A stretch of DNA of 64,000 bases from SCN-70-22 sp046327755. GTDB lineage: Bacteria; Gemmatimonadota; Gemmatimonadetes; Gemmatimonadales; Gemmatimonadaceae. This document shows positions 9,086-17,917 of the stretch, in pieces (the stretch's first letter is position 1; each line of letters begins with the position of its first letter). Location of the stretch: contig JAXLXW010000001.1 of assembly GCA_046327755.1 (NCBI GenBank), positions 1 through 64,000 on the forward strand, given 5' to 3'. A program made the position numbers and the translations under genes. The notes below the pieces were generated by a model. It was not told the DNA's origin, did no database searches, and worked only from the letters and a program-made list of their open reading frames with translations.

Positions 9086-10780
9086 ATGGGTCGTCGCTCG
9101 TGGGTCGTGAAGACGCTGGCCGTGACCGGGCTGGCCGCCACTTCGCTCGTCTCGCCAGCCGCGCGCGCGAGCGCGCAGGCGCCGGCGCGCTCGCTCGAGC
9201 GCGCGCAGACGATTCGATGGAACGCTGCGGCCGCCGCCGCAGACACTGTCGAGGATGCGCCGGTCGTGAAGCTCCGGTTCGAGGGGTCCAGCCTCTTTTC
9301 CTACGGCGAGCCGGTCCGCGTCTGGTTCAACGTGAGCCAGGACGCCTACGTCATCGTCGCGCGCGTCGACGCCAACGGACACCTCACGCTCCTTTATCCC
9401 TCCAGCCGCACGATGTCGTCCGGCGTCGAGGGGCAGCGTGACATTCCCATCCGCGGTCGACGCGGCGCTGCCTCGTTCTATGCGACCGACCGCATGGGGG
9501 GTGGCTTCGTCTTCGCGATGGCGTCGTACGATCCGTTCGACCTGTCGCGTCTCGGGCTGCGCGACTTCGATCGCTACGTGACCGGGACCTACGTCGGGCG
9601 CCCGAGCCGCGTCTACATCGGCGATCCGCATCGCGTCATCACCCGCTTTGCGAGCATGGTGTCGTTCAGCGATGACTCGCCGTACGACTACGCCGTCGAG
9701 TACTACCAGGTCGACGCGCCGTACTACGTGAGCTCGGTGGGCTTCGCCAACTTCTGCAACGGCTTCTACGGCAACTACCGGCGCGGCCTGCAGGAGCGGT
9801 GGGACGACGAGTTGTACTATGGCGACGGCAGGGGCTCGAGCTACGGCTGCAACTACAACTGCCCGGGCTACGGCTACGCCGGATACGGCTACACGTACAA
9901 CTACAACCAGTACTTCATCAACCCGGGGTGCGGCTACAACGCCAACCAGGGGAACCAGAATCAGCCGCCGATCCCGACCACGCCGCCCAAGGACTCCTCG
10001 CGCGTGCCGCCCTGGCTCCCGGACAGCATCAAAGGCGGGAAGCCTGATACGGTGAGCAACGTTCCGGAGACCAAGGGGACGGACGATACGAACCTCCGCC
10101 GCCGCATTGCGCTCATGGATGGCAGCTACGGTGGGGCGTCGACCAACGAGTTCGATCCGTCGCGGAAGTCGTACGCGATCCCGGAACGGGCGTTGCGGAA
10201 CTCGCCGATGACCTTCGGCGAGGGGCGTGATCGCGGCGCGATGCCGGGCGTGCGTCCGGACCGCGGTACCGCAGCGGCAGGGGGATCGGACATCCCGTGG
10301 GTCCGCCCGCCGCGCGAAGTGATCGAGGCGACGAGCAACGCCGGCGGCGGCGCCCTTCCGCGTTCGCCTCGCAACGGCGTGACGCGCGGCGACGGGAGCG
10401 ACTTCCGTGGCGGGCGTCCGACCTACGTGAGCGGGAGCGAGGGACGCAACGGCGTCCGCGCCGAACCGCCGCGCTACGAGCCGCCGCCTCGCGCGTACGG
10501 CCCGCGCTTCGACGCGCCGTCGCCGTCGGTCCGCAATTCCTTCGATTCGCCGCGCTACGAACCGCCGCCTCCGCGTTTCGACACACCGCGCGGGAACGAC
10601 GGGCCCCGTTACTCGCCCCCGGCGTCGGGCGGTGGCTCTTCCGGGTCCACGGGAGGCGGATCCTCGAGCGGTTCTCCGCGCGGTGGCGAAGGGGGTGGTG
10701 CTCGCGCGGAGCCGGTGCGTCCGGCGTCTGAGGGCGGCGCCCGTCCGGCGTCGACCGAAAAGAAGCCGGACGGCCAATAG
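9086..10780 (+). CDS. DUF4384 domain secreted protein with Tyr/Gly- and Pro-rich regions
   Basis: ATG 9086 follows a strong AGGAGGTG ribosome-binding site and gives 564 residues with an N-terminal signal (residues 1-31). A DUF4384-like domain occupies about residues 50-140 (GEPVRVWFNVSQDAYVIVARV, then HLTLLYPSS). A Tyr/Gly/Asn-rich segment with several Cys follows near 240-300. The C-terminal third is Arg/Pro/Gly-rich and low complexity, with repeated PRYEPPPP-type motifs. The product is probably exported. DUF4384 accompanies surface or signalling proteins in other phyla, but no function can be assigned here. Confidence 0.82.
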   Translation: MGRRSWVVKTLAVTGLAATSLVSPAARASAQAPARSLERAQTIRWNAAAAAADTVEDAPVVKLRFEGSSLFSYGEPVRVWFNVSQDAYVIVARVDANGHLTLLYPSSRTMSSGVEGQRDIPIRGRRGAASFYATDRMGGGFVFAMASYDPFDLSRLGLRDFDRYVTGTYVGRPSRVYIGDPHRVITRFASMVSFSDDSPYDYAVEYYQVDAPYYVSSVGFANFCNGFYGNYRRGLQERWDDELYYGDGRGSSYGCNYNCPGYGYAGYGYTYNYNQYFINPGCGYNANQGNQNQPPIPTTPPKDSSRVPPWLPDSIKGGKPDTVSNVPETKGTDDTNLRRRIALMDGSYGGASTNEFDPSRKSYAIPERALRNSPMTFGEGRDRGAMPGVRPDRGTAAAGGSDIPWVRPPREVIEATSNAGGGALPRSPRNGVTRGDGSDFRGGRPTYVSGSEGRNGVRAEPPRYEPPPRAYGPRFDAPSPSVRNSFDSPRYEPPPPRFDTPRGNDGPRYSPPASGGGSSGSTGGGSSSGSPRGGEGGGARAEPVRPASEGGARPASTEKKPDGQ

Positions 10781-10822
10781 CGCGAAGGCGCATGTCGGGC
10801 AGGCGCTGCTGCCCACGTGTTT

Positions 10823-10863
10823 CACCGACGGGGGAGCCCTTCCAGGCTCCCCCGTCGGTGTTT
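10823..10863 (+). terminator. Rho-independent terminator after the DUF4384 gene
   Basis: A perfect 16-bp inverted repeat (CACCGACGGGGGAGCC / GGCTCCCCCGTCGGTG, 6-nt loop) is followed by TTT. It lies 43 bp after the stop codon at 10780. Confidence 0.85.
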
Positions 10864-10956
10864 CGCGGACCGCCCGGTTATTATTGATGGCTTGATGGTA
10901 ACCGCCACCCGTCGGCCGTTGGCCGCTGGCGTGATGTCCCTCGCCCGTGCTGCATC

Positions 10957-12753
10957 GTGAAACTCTCGCATATCCGCAACTTCTGCATCGTCGCGCACAT
11001 CGATCACGGCAAGTCGACGCTCGCCGACCGCCTGATCGAAGCCACGGGGACGCTCGAGAAGCGCGAGATGAAGTCCCAGGTGCTCGACACGCTCGACCTC
11101 GAGCGCGAGCGCGGGATCACGATCAAGCTCAACGCGGTGCGCATGAGCTACACCGCAAAGAATGGCGAGGACTACGAGCTCAACCTCATCGACACGCCGG
11201 GGCACGTCGACTTCACGTACGAGGTGTCGCGCTCGCTGGCTGCGTGTGAGGGAGCGATCCTCGTCGTCGACGCCTCGCAGGGGATCCAGGCCCAGACGCT
11301 GTCGAATCTCTTCCTCGCCCTCGATGCCGGGCTGGAGATCATCCCGGTCCTCAACAAGATCGACCTTCCCGGGGCCGAGCCCGAGCGGCGCAAGAAGGAG
11401 GTGCACGACCTCATCGGCGTCGATCCGGATGACATCCTCCTCGTCAGCGCCAAGGAAGGACTCGGCATCCCCGAGCTGCTGGAGATGGTCGTCGCCAAGG
11501 TCCCGCCGCCGTCGGGCGATCCCGAGGCACCGCTGCGCGCCCTCATCTTCGACTCGTACTACGACCGGTATCGCGGCGCCATTCCCTCCATCCGCGTGGT
11601 GGACGGGGTGCTCAAGCCGGGGATGCAGATCACCTTCGGCGCCAACGACGCACGCTACGAGGTGAGCGAGGTCGGCTCGCTGATGCTCCGCCAGGTGAAG
11701 GGCGAGCAGCTGACGGCGGGCGAGGTGGGCTACGTCGTCGCCAACGTGCGCACCGTGAAGGAGACGCGCGCCGGCGACACCATCTTCGACGCCAACGACC
11801 ACGCCAAGGAGCCGCTCCCCGGCTACAAGGACGTGCACTCGATGGTGTTCGCCGGGATCTATCCCACCGACACCACGCAGTACGAGTCGCTGCGCGACGC
11901 ACTCTCCAAGCTCCAGCTCAACGACGCCTCGCTCAACTACGAGCCCGAGACGTCGACCGCGCTCGGCTTCGGCTTCCGCTGCGGCTTTCTGGGGCTGCTG
12001 CACATGGAGATCGTGCAGGAACGCCTCGAGCGCGAGTTCAACCTCGACCTCGTCACCACCGTCCCCAACGTGGAGTACCACGTCTACAAGACGGACGGCG
12101 AGATGGAGCTGATCGAGAACCCGTCCAAGCTCCCCTCCCCGCAGGTGACGGCGCGCATCGAGGAGCCGTACGTCAAGGCGCGCATCGTCTCACCGGCCGA
12201 GTACATCGGGCCGATCATGACGTTAGGCACGGAGCGGCGCGGCGTATACATGGGGATGAAGTACATCGACACGGCGCGCGTCGAGTTCGACTGGGAGTTC
12301 CCGCTCGCCGAGATCATCCTCGACTTCTACGACCGCCTCAAGACCATCTCCCGCGGCTACGCCTCCCTCGACTACGAGATGGCCGACTACCGCCCGGGCA
12401 AGCTGGTCAAGCTCGACATGCTGATCAACGGCGACGTCCTCGACGCGTTCTCGGTGATCATCCACGTCGACAAGTCGTACGACTGGGGACGCAAGATCGC
12501 CGACAAGCTCAAGGAGCTCATCCCGCGCCAGCTCTTCGAGGTGATCATCCAGGCCGCCATCGGGACCAAGATCATCGCCCGCACGACGGTCAAGGCACTG
12601 CGCAAGGACGTGCTCGCGAAGTGCTACGGCGGCGACATCTCCCGCAAGCGCAAGCTCCTGGAGAAGCAGAAGGAAGGGAAGAAGCGCATGAAGCAGGTCG
12701 GCGCCGTGGAGATCCCGCAGGAGGCGTTCCTGGCGGTGCTGCAAGTTGACTAG
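10957..12753 (+). CDS. lepA: Translation elongation factor 4 (LepA)
   Basis: The 598-residue length matches the LepA norm. The start is GTG 10957. The GTPase motifs AHIDHGKSTLADRL, DTPGHVDF and NKIDLP are in the first 150 residues. EF-G-like domains II, III and V follow, and the LepA-specific C-terminal domain ends in SRKRKLLEKQKEGKKRMK. LepA back-translocates or remodels stalled ribosomes under stress. It appears to stand alone: a terminator precedes it and a repeat element follows. Confidence 0.97.
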   Translation: MKLSHIRNFCIVAHIDHGKSTLADRLIEATGTLEKREMKSQVLDTLDLERERGITIKLNAVRMSYTAKNGEDYELNLIDTPGHVDFTYEVSRSLAACEGAILVVDASQGIQAQTLSNLFLALDAGLEIIPVLNKIDLPGAEPERRKKEVHDLIGVDPDDILLVSAKEGLGIPELLEMVVAKVPPPSGDPEAPLRALIFDSYYDRYRGAIPSIRVVDGVLKPGMQITFGANDARYEVSEVGSLMLRQVKGEQLTAGEVGYVVANVRTVKETRAGDTIFDANDHAKEPLPGYKDVHSMVFAGIYPTDTTQYESLRDALSKLQLNDASLNYEPETSTALGFGFRCGFLGLLHMEIVQERLEREFNLDLVTTVPNVEYHVYKTDGEMELIENPSKLPSPQVTARIEEPYVKARIVSPAEYIGPIMTLGTERRGVYMGMKYIDTARVEFDWEFPLAEIILDFYDRLKTISRGYASLDYEMADYRPGKLVKLDMLINGDVLDAFSVIIHVDKSYDWGRKIADKLKELIPRQLFEVIIQAAIGTKIIARTTVKALRKDVLAKCYGGDISRKRKLLEKQKEGKKRMKQVGAVEIPQEAFLAVLQVD

Positions 12754-12757
12754 GGGC

Positions 12758-12872
12758 AGAAGACGAGAAGACGAGAAGACGAGAAGACGAGGGCGCTCGG
12801 CTCCCACGCCGAGTGCCGGCGCCCAAGGGTCGGGATCTCGTCTTCCCGTCTTCTCGTCTTCTCGTCTTCCCG
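12758..12872. repeat. Octamer-armed inverted repeat element (family B)
   Basis: The left arm has four tandem copies of an 8-bp unit (GAGAAGAC phase). The right arm has the inverted units GTCTTCTC/GTCTTCCC. Between them lies a hairpin (CTCGGC-tcccac-GCCGAG) flanked by GC-rich dyad sequence. It starts 5 bp after the lepA stop and ends 15 bp before the next ATG, so it fills the whole gap. Confidence 0.8.
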
Positions 12873-12886
12873 CCACATAGTGGCGC

Positions 12887-13921
12887 ATGCGCTCCCTCAT
12901 CATCCAGACGTCGTTTCTGGGCGACATGGTCCTCACCACGCCGCTCATCCGCGAGCTCGCGGCGCGGGGGCCGGTGGATGTGGTGGCGACGCCGGCGAAC
13001 GCCGCGCTCCTCAAGCACCACCCGGACGTACGGCACCTCTTCCGCTACGACAAGCGCGGGGCGCACGCGGGGGCACGCGGTTTTCGCGACCTGGTGCGGA
13101 TGGCGCATGCGGAGCACGCGGACGACACCGCGTTCCTGGCGCAAGGCTCGCTGCGCAGCGCGGCCCTGGCGATGGCGGCGGGCTACTCGCAGCGCGTGGG
13201 ATTCGAGACCTCGGCGGGGCGTTGGCTCTACACGCAGCGCGTCCCCTACCATCGCGAGCACCATCACGCCGAGCGGCTCTGGTCCCTGGCCGGGTACGGG
13301 GAGCGCGAACGTCCCACCGCCGACGTACTCCGCCCTTCCCTCTACCCCGGTCCCGATGATCTCGACAGCGTGCAACGCCTCCTCGACGTGCACGCACACG
13401 CGGGGGAGCCGCTGCTGGCCATCGCCCCCGGCTCCACCTGGGCGACCAAACGCTGGCCCTACTATGCCGCACTCGCGCGGCGACTGACGCTCCTCGGGCG
13501 CGTCGTGATTCTCGGCGCGGAGAGCGACGCCCACCTCGCGCAGGAAATCGTCGCCGAGACGTTCGGGAGCGCGATCGACGCCACCGGGAAGCTCTCGCTC
13601 CTCGCGTCGGCGGCCATGATCGCCCGCGCTACGGTCCTCGTGACCAACGACTCGGCGCCTTTGCACCTGGCCTCGGCGACCGATACGCCAACCGTGGCCC
13701 TGTTCGGTCCGACGGTTCCGGCCCTCGGCTTCGGCCCGCTGGCCACCGCGCGGCGCGTGGCCGAGGTCCCGATGCTCGATTGCCGCCCTTGCGACGCGCA
13801 CGGGCCGCGCAGCTGTCCGCTGTCCCACTGGCGCTGCATGCGTGACCTCACCGTCGCCGACGTGCTGGACGCGGTCGAGGTGGTGCGGCGGACGCACGGC
13901 GGCGACACGCCCCCGGCCTGA
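12887..13921 (+). CDS. ADP-heptose:LPS heptosyltransferase (glycosyltransferase family 9)
   Basis: The 344-residue protein begins MRSLIIQTSFLGDMVLTTPLIREL, the GT9 N-terminal signature. It carries the C-terminal nucleotide-sugar region IAPGSTWATKRWP and the LVTNDSAPLHLASATDTPTVALFGPT block typical of WaaF/WaaC. It probably transfers heptose to the lipopolysaccharide inner core at the cytoplasmic face, consistent with a Gram-negative envelope. The downstream TSUP gene follows after 12 bp and may share its transcript. WaaF rather than WaaC is likely but not proven. Confidence 0.88.
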   Translation: MRSLIIQTSFLGDMVLTTPLIRELAARGPVDVVATPANAALLKHHPDVRHLFRYDKRGAHAGARGFRDLVRMAHAEHADDTAFLAQGSLRSAALAMAAGYSQRVGFETSAGRWLYTQRVPYHREHHHAERLWSLAGYGERERPTADVLRPSLYPGPDDLDSVQRLLDVHAHAGEPLLAIAPGSTWATKRWPYYAALARRLTLLGRVVILGAESDAHLAQEIVAETFGSAIDATGKLSLLASAAMIARATVLVTNDSAPLHLASATDTPTVALFGPTVPALGFGPLATARRVAEVPMLDCRPCDAHGPRSCPLSHWRCMRDLTVADVLDAVEVVRRTHGGDTPPA

Positions 13922-13933
13922 CCAACGCTCGCC

Positions 13934-14737
13934 ATGAACGACATTCCGCACCCGCTGGTCGGCCTCGCCCTCGCGCTCGTCGTGGGGTTCGTCCTCGGGC
14001 TGCTGGGCGGGGGCGGGTCGATCCTCGCGCTCCCGATCTTTCTCTACGTCTTTCTCGTTCCCGTGAAGCCGGCGATCGCCATGAGCCTCGCCGTCGTGGG
14101 GATGAGCGCGGCGATCGGCTTCCTCTCGCACTGGCGTCAGGGGACGGTGCACCTGCGGATCGCCGTCCCGTTCGGGCTGTGCGCCATGGCTGGGGCGTTC
14201 GTGACCGCGCGCCTGGCGCGACATGTCCCGGAGCAGGTGCAGCTCACCCTGTTCGGCGTCTTCGCCCTGACGGCATCGGTGATGATGCTGCGAGACTCGC
14301 TCAAGCCGCGCGCGAGTGTCGGAAGCAGCGGCGCGCCGTCCGCCGCCGCGCCCACGCCCAGCGCGCGCTTCACCCCCTTCCTCGCTTCGCAGGCGCTCGG
14401 CGTCGGGGCGTTGACCTCGCTCATCGGTGCAGGGGGAGGCTTCGTCATCGTCCCCGCCCTCGTCCTGCTGGCGAACGTCCCCGTGCGCGAGGCGGTGGGG
14501 AGTTCGCTCCTCATCATTACGATGAATGCGACCAGCGGCTTCGTCGGCTATCTGGGGCAGGTTCCGATCAACTGGCCGCTCGTGGGGAGCTTCACCGGCG
14601 TCGCCGCCCTGGGTGCGATCGCCGGGACCCGCCTGGTGCGCCACGTCCCCCAGCACCGGATCAAGCAGGGCTTCGCTGTCATGATCCTCGTGCTCGGGAC
14701 ATATTTCGCCCTGCGCAAGCTACAGGTATTGCCGTAG
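13934..14737 (+). CDS. Sulfite exporter TauE/SafE (TSUP) family permease
   Basis: The 267-residue, strongly hydrophobic protein has about eight predicted membrane segments. Two related halves each carry the glycine-rich TSUP motif: GFVLGLLGGGGSILALPIF near the start and GVGALTSLIGAGGGFVIVPAL in the middle. Members move sulfite, sulfoacetate or other organosulfur anions, but the substrate cannot be deduced. It follows the heptosyltransferase by 12 bp. No sulfur-metabolism gene is adjacent; the sulfur operon of this window lies more than 43 kb away. Confidence 0.88.
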   Translation: MNDIPHPLVGLALALVVGFVLGLLGGGGSILALPIFLYVFLVPVKPAIAMSLAVVGMSAAIGFLSHWRQGTVHLRIAVPFGLCAMAGAFVTARLARHVPEQVQLTLFGVFALTASVMMLRDSLKPRASVGSSGAPSAAAPTPSARFTPFLASQALGVGALTSLIGAGGGFVIVPALVLLANVPVREAVGSSLLIITMNATSGFVGYLGQVPINWPLVGSFTGVAALGAIAGTRLVRHVPQHRIKQGFAVMILVLGTYFALRKLQVLP

Positions 14738-14792
14738 GAGAAGTCGCTGGAGGAATCGTCTCGCTGCCTCACGGCAGGAAACGTTTCCCCAC

Positions 14793-14832
14793 CCCTCGTC
14801 TTCTCGTCTTCTCGTCCTCTCGTCTTCTCACA
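14793..14832. repeat. Single arm of a family B octamer element
   Basis: CTCGTCTTCTCGTCTT-type units occupy the last 40 bp before the glucokinase ATG (14838). The left side (14740-14780) has only a degenerate arm and a small CTGCC/GGCAG hairpin, so this looks like a decayed or half copy. Confidence 0.65.
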
Positions 14833-14837
14833 AGAAC

Positions 14838-15839
14838 ATGGCCAAGCCCAAGCGCCCGAAGTACATCGTCGGAGTCGATCTCGGTGGGACCAACATCGTG
14901 GTGGGAGCGTGCGCGGAGGACGGCAGCAAGGACTACGCGATGCGCTCGGAGCCGACGCGCTCCGATCAGGGAGCCGACGCGGTGGTCGATCGCATGGTGC
15001 GGATGATCGAGACCGCGATCAAGGAGACGATGGCCGAGACGGGGGCGAAGCGTGACGACTTCGTCGGGGTTGGCGTGGGATCGCCTGGGCCGCTCGATCG
15101 CGAGAAGGGGATCATCATCACGACGCCCAACCTGGGGTGGGTGAATTTTCCGTTGCGCGACGCGATCGCCGATCGCGTGGGGCTCCCGGTCAAGATCGAC
15201 AACGATGCCAACTGCGCCACGTTAGGCGAGTGGTGGATGGGCGCCGCCAAGGGGGGGCGCAACGTCGTGGGCGTCACGATCGGGACGGGGATCGGCGGCG
15301 GGTTGATCCTCGAGGGGCGCCTGTATCACGGGTCGTCCGACATTGCGGGCGAGATCGGGCACACGACGATCGACGTGACGGGGCGTCGCTGCAAGTGCGG
15401 CAACTACGGCTGCCTGGAGGCGTACGCCTCGGGGCCGTCGATCGCCGAGCGGGCGCGCGAGCAGCTGCAAGGCGATCACGGGTCGATCATGTACCAGCTG
15501 GTGCACGGCGAGCTGGAACGGTTGACGGCGGCGATCGTGTACGACGCGGCCAAGAAGGGAGACGAGACCGCTCTGGAAGTCGTGCGCGAGACGGCGCGCT
15601 TCCTGGGGGCGGGGCTGGCCAACCTGCTCAACGTCTTCAACCCCGACGTGGTGGTGATTGCCGGCGGGGTGACGCAGGCCGGGGCGACGCTGTTCGAGCC
15701 GCTCAAGCGCGAGGTGCGCAAGCGCGCCTTCGCGGCGGCGGTGGACGCGTGCCGCATCGTGCCGGGGTCGCTGCCGGGGAACGCCGGCGTGGTGGGGGCG
15801 GTCGCCTCGTTCAAGCAGCAGGCGCTGGGCTCGGTGTGA
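14838..15839 (+). CDS. glk: ROK-family glucokinase
   Basis: The 333-residue protein opens with the ATP-binding motif VGVDLGGTNIVVGACA. The ROK zinc motif C-x-C-x4-C is present (CKCGNYGC, about residue 182), followed by LEAYASG. The phosphate loop GTGIGGG lies near residue 152. ROK kinases of this length phosphorylate glucose or related sugars in the cytoplasm. The gene follows a repeat arm by 5 bp. A second sugar-kinase-like gene begins 47 bp downstream, suggesting a carbohydrate kinase pair. Glucose specificity is inferred from overall similarity. Confidence 0.87.
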   Translation: MAKPKRPKYIVGVDLGGTNIVVGACAEDGSKDYAMRSEPTRSDQGADAVVDRMVRMIETAIKETMAETGAKRDDFVGVGVGSPGPLDREKGIIITTPNLGWVNFPLRDAIADRVGLPVKIDNDANCATLGEWWMGAAKGGRNVVGVTIGTGIGGGLILEGRLYHGSSDIAGEIGHTTIDVTGRRCKCGNYGCLEAYASGPSIAERAREQLQGDHGSIMYQLVHGELERLTAAIVYDAAKKGDETALEVVRETARFLGAGLANLLNVFNPDVVVIAGGVTQAGATLFEPLKREVRKRAFAAAVDACRIVPGSLPGNAGVVGAVASFKQQALGSV

Positions 15840-15886
15840 GCGGCGGTGGGCGCGTGTGGCGCGCGGCACGTGTTGGGGCTCGGGCA

Positions 15887-17917
15887 ATGCGTGGAGCGGG
15901 TGACGGAGGGCGCGCCACGCTCGACGTCGTCGAGGGGGGAGGCGACGCGGACTACGCGACCGGTGATGGCGAAACGACGTCTCGCGACGTCGCAAACGTC
16001 GGGCGCGACATGATCCACGGCTCGCGTGACCGTGTCACCCTGATTCGTGACGACGGCGCCTTCGTTGGCGACTTCGGCCCGCTCGTTGGCGACTTCGGCC
16101 CGCTCGTTGGCGACTTCGGCCCGCTCGTTGGCGACTTCGGCGCGGTCGCGCGAGACGCCGGCCATGTGGAGCGTGACGCCGATCCGATCGCGCCAGAGGC
16201 CGGTCACGAGGTGTGCGGGCTGCGCGCGGTAGCATCGGACAGCAGGCGGGCGGTGGGCGACGCCGGCCACATGGCGAGAGACGCCGACGCGACGGCCAGA
16301 GACTTGGACCAGGCGGCGCGCGACACCGCCCACGCGGCGCATGACTCCGACCACCTGGCGCGCGACGTCGGCCACGCCGCGCTCGCCGTAGGGCGGTTGG
16401 CGCGAGCGTGCGGTCAGGGAGCGCAGGACTCAGGCCCAGTGCGGAGAGAGTGCGGCCACGAAGTGGGCGACTTGGATCCGCGGGCGCGAGAGTGCGGCCA
16501 CGGATCGCGCGAGAAGGTGCAGCTGGCGCGTGAATCGGGTCACGTGACGCTCGACTCAGACCGGTCGGCGCGTGAGACCGGCGACGCGGCGCACGACTGG
16601 GGACATGGGGGCGACGAATCCGATCCGTTGGCGCGCGACTTCGGACTCCTGACGCGTTCCCCGGGCCGCCCTGCGCGAGCATCCGGCCACGCGGCGAAGG
16701 ACTCAGGCCAGATGTCGCGCGACGCTGGCCAGGCGGCGCGCGACCCGGAACCAGGAGCACGCGACTCCGGCCAAGCGGAGCGCGACTCCGGCTCAGCGGC
16801 GGGCGCCTCAGGCCAGGCAGCGCGCGCCGCGCGAAGCGGCGGTGATTTGCCATCGTCCATGGCGTCGGCTGGTGATTCCGCCGCCCATCGTGCTGCCGCA
16901 GAACCCGCGGACGCCCCCGCTCCCGATGTCCGCGCGACGCGGCGCGTGAGGCGACTTGGTGTGATCGGGAGCTTCGTGTGGGACGTGATTCACGGCCGCG
17001 ATCCGCGTTCGGCCCCGGTGGAGGAGTGGGGAGGGATCACGTACGCCCTCTCCGCGCTGGACGCGGCGCTCACCGATGAGTGGGAGATCGTCCCGCTGGC
17101 GCGCGTGGGGGAGGACCTGCACGCGCAGGCCGCCGAGTTCCTCCGCACGCTGCGGCGCATCGCGCCGGACGCGGCGCCCATCGCGGTGCCGTACCCTAAC
17201 AATCGAGTGGAGCTTCGCTACCACTCCGACGAACGCCGGAGCGAGGTGCTCACGGGGGGCGTGCCGCCGTGGCCGTGGCTCGGGCTCAAGCCGCTCCTGC
17301 GCGACCTCGACGCGTTGTACGTCAACCTGATCAGCGGCTTCGAGCTCGACCTGGAGACGATGCAGCTGATCCGGCAGCACTTCAGCGGGCCGGTGTACCT
17401 CGACCTGCACTCGCTCACGCTGGCCGTGCAACCGGACGGGTTGCGCACGTTGCAGCCGCTGCCTAACGCGGCGCAGTGGATGGCGTGCGCCGACGTGATC
17501 CAGATGAACGAGGACGAACTCGCGATGATGGCCCCCGACCCGATGGCGCTTGCGGCGACAGCACTGGCGCAGCAAGTGTCAGCATTGGTCGTGACGCTTG
17601 GCGCGCGCGGCGCGGTGTACTTCACCGCCCCCGGATTCTCGCAACTGGATGACCTGTCACGACGTGGCGCCGGAACATCTGTTCTAGGGGCGATTCGCAC
17701 TGCGTTGGTTCCGGCAGAACCTGCCGATGTCAAGGGCGCCGGCGACCCGACGGGATGCGGCGATGTCTTTGGTGCGACGCTCTTCTCGCGACTCGTTTGT
17801 CGTGATACGTTCACGGACGCGTTACGTGCTGCGGTCAAGGCAGCGGCGCGCAACGTGGCCTATCGTGGGGCCCGCGGGCTCGCGCACCATCTTCGCGGCG
17901 AACTGATTCCCTCGTGA
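15887..17917 (+). CDS. PfkB-family carbohydrate kinase with a 41-unit heptapeptide N-terminal extension
   Basis: The kinase domain spans about residues 340-677. It has the PfkB start RLGVIGSFVWDVIHG, a substrate region, and the catalytic anion-hole motif VKGAGDPTGCGDVFGATLF near the C-terminus. Upstream and in the same frame, residues 33-319 are 41 uninterrupted heptads approximating [R/G]D-x-G-[H/Q]-x-A. The long form from ATG 15887 (676 residues) assumes the array is translated. A short kinase could start at ATG 16859, immediately after the array. The stop overlaps the next gene by GTGA, so the kinase is coupled to a STAS/HATPase protein. Substrate is unknown. Confidence 0.72.
   Translation: MRGAGDGGRATLDVVEGGGDADYATGDGETTSRDVANVGRDMIHGSRDRVTLIRDDGAFVGDFGPLVGDFGPLVGDFGPLVGDFGAVARDAGHVERDADPIAPEAGHEVCGLRAVASDSRRAVGDAGHMARDADATARDLDQAARDTAHAAHDSDHLARDVGHAALAVGRLARACGQGAQDSGPVRRECGHEVGDLDPRARECGHGSREKVQLARESGHVTLDSDRSARETGDAAHDWGHGGDESDPLARDFGLLTRSPGRPARASGHAAKDSGQMSRDAGQAARDPEPGARDSGQAERDSGSAAGASGQAARAARSGGDLPSSMASAGDSAAHRAAAEPADAPAPDVRATRRVRRLGVIGSFVWDVIHGRDPRSAPVEEWGGITYALSALDAALTDEWEIVPLARVGEDLHAQAAEFLRTLRRIAPDAAPIAVPYPNNRVELRYHSDERRSEVLTGGVPPWPWLGLKPLLRDLDALYVNLISGFELDLETMQLIRQHFSGPVYLDLHSLTLAVQPDGLRTLQPLPNAAQWMACADVIQMNEDELAMMAPDPMALAATALAQQVSALVVTLGARGAVYFTAPGFSQLDDLSRRGAGTSVLGAIRTALVPAEPADVKGAGDPTGCGDVFGATLFSRLVCRDTFTDALRAAVKAAARNVAYRGARGLAHHLRGELIPS
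15983..16843. repeat. Strict 21-bp tandem array, 41 units
   Basis: Forty-one consecutive 21-bp units run without a single insertion or deletion, although most units are strongly diverged. Units 5-8 (about 16067-16150) are nearly identical. The consensus on the plus strand is near CGCGACTCCGGCCAGGCGGCG. The array is in frame with the downstream PfkB domain. Because the units contain almost no TA steps, several frames on both strands are also open, so openness alone is not evidence of coding. Confidence 0.88.

Noticed and set aside
15983..16843. CRISPR array or minisatellite without coding role
   Set aside because: There are no repeat-spacer units; the period is a constant 21 bp with no conserved direct repeat of CRISPR length. 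A purely non-coding minisatellite would be expected to show some indels not divisible by three.
16035..16853. Long minus-strand open frames across the 21-bp array (272 and 299 residues)
   Set aside because: They arise because the repeat lacks TA steps. They would overlap the ROK gene or have no sensible start, family or ribosome-binding site.
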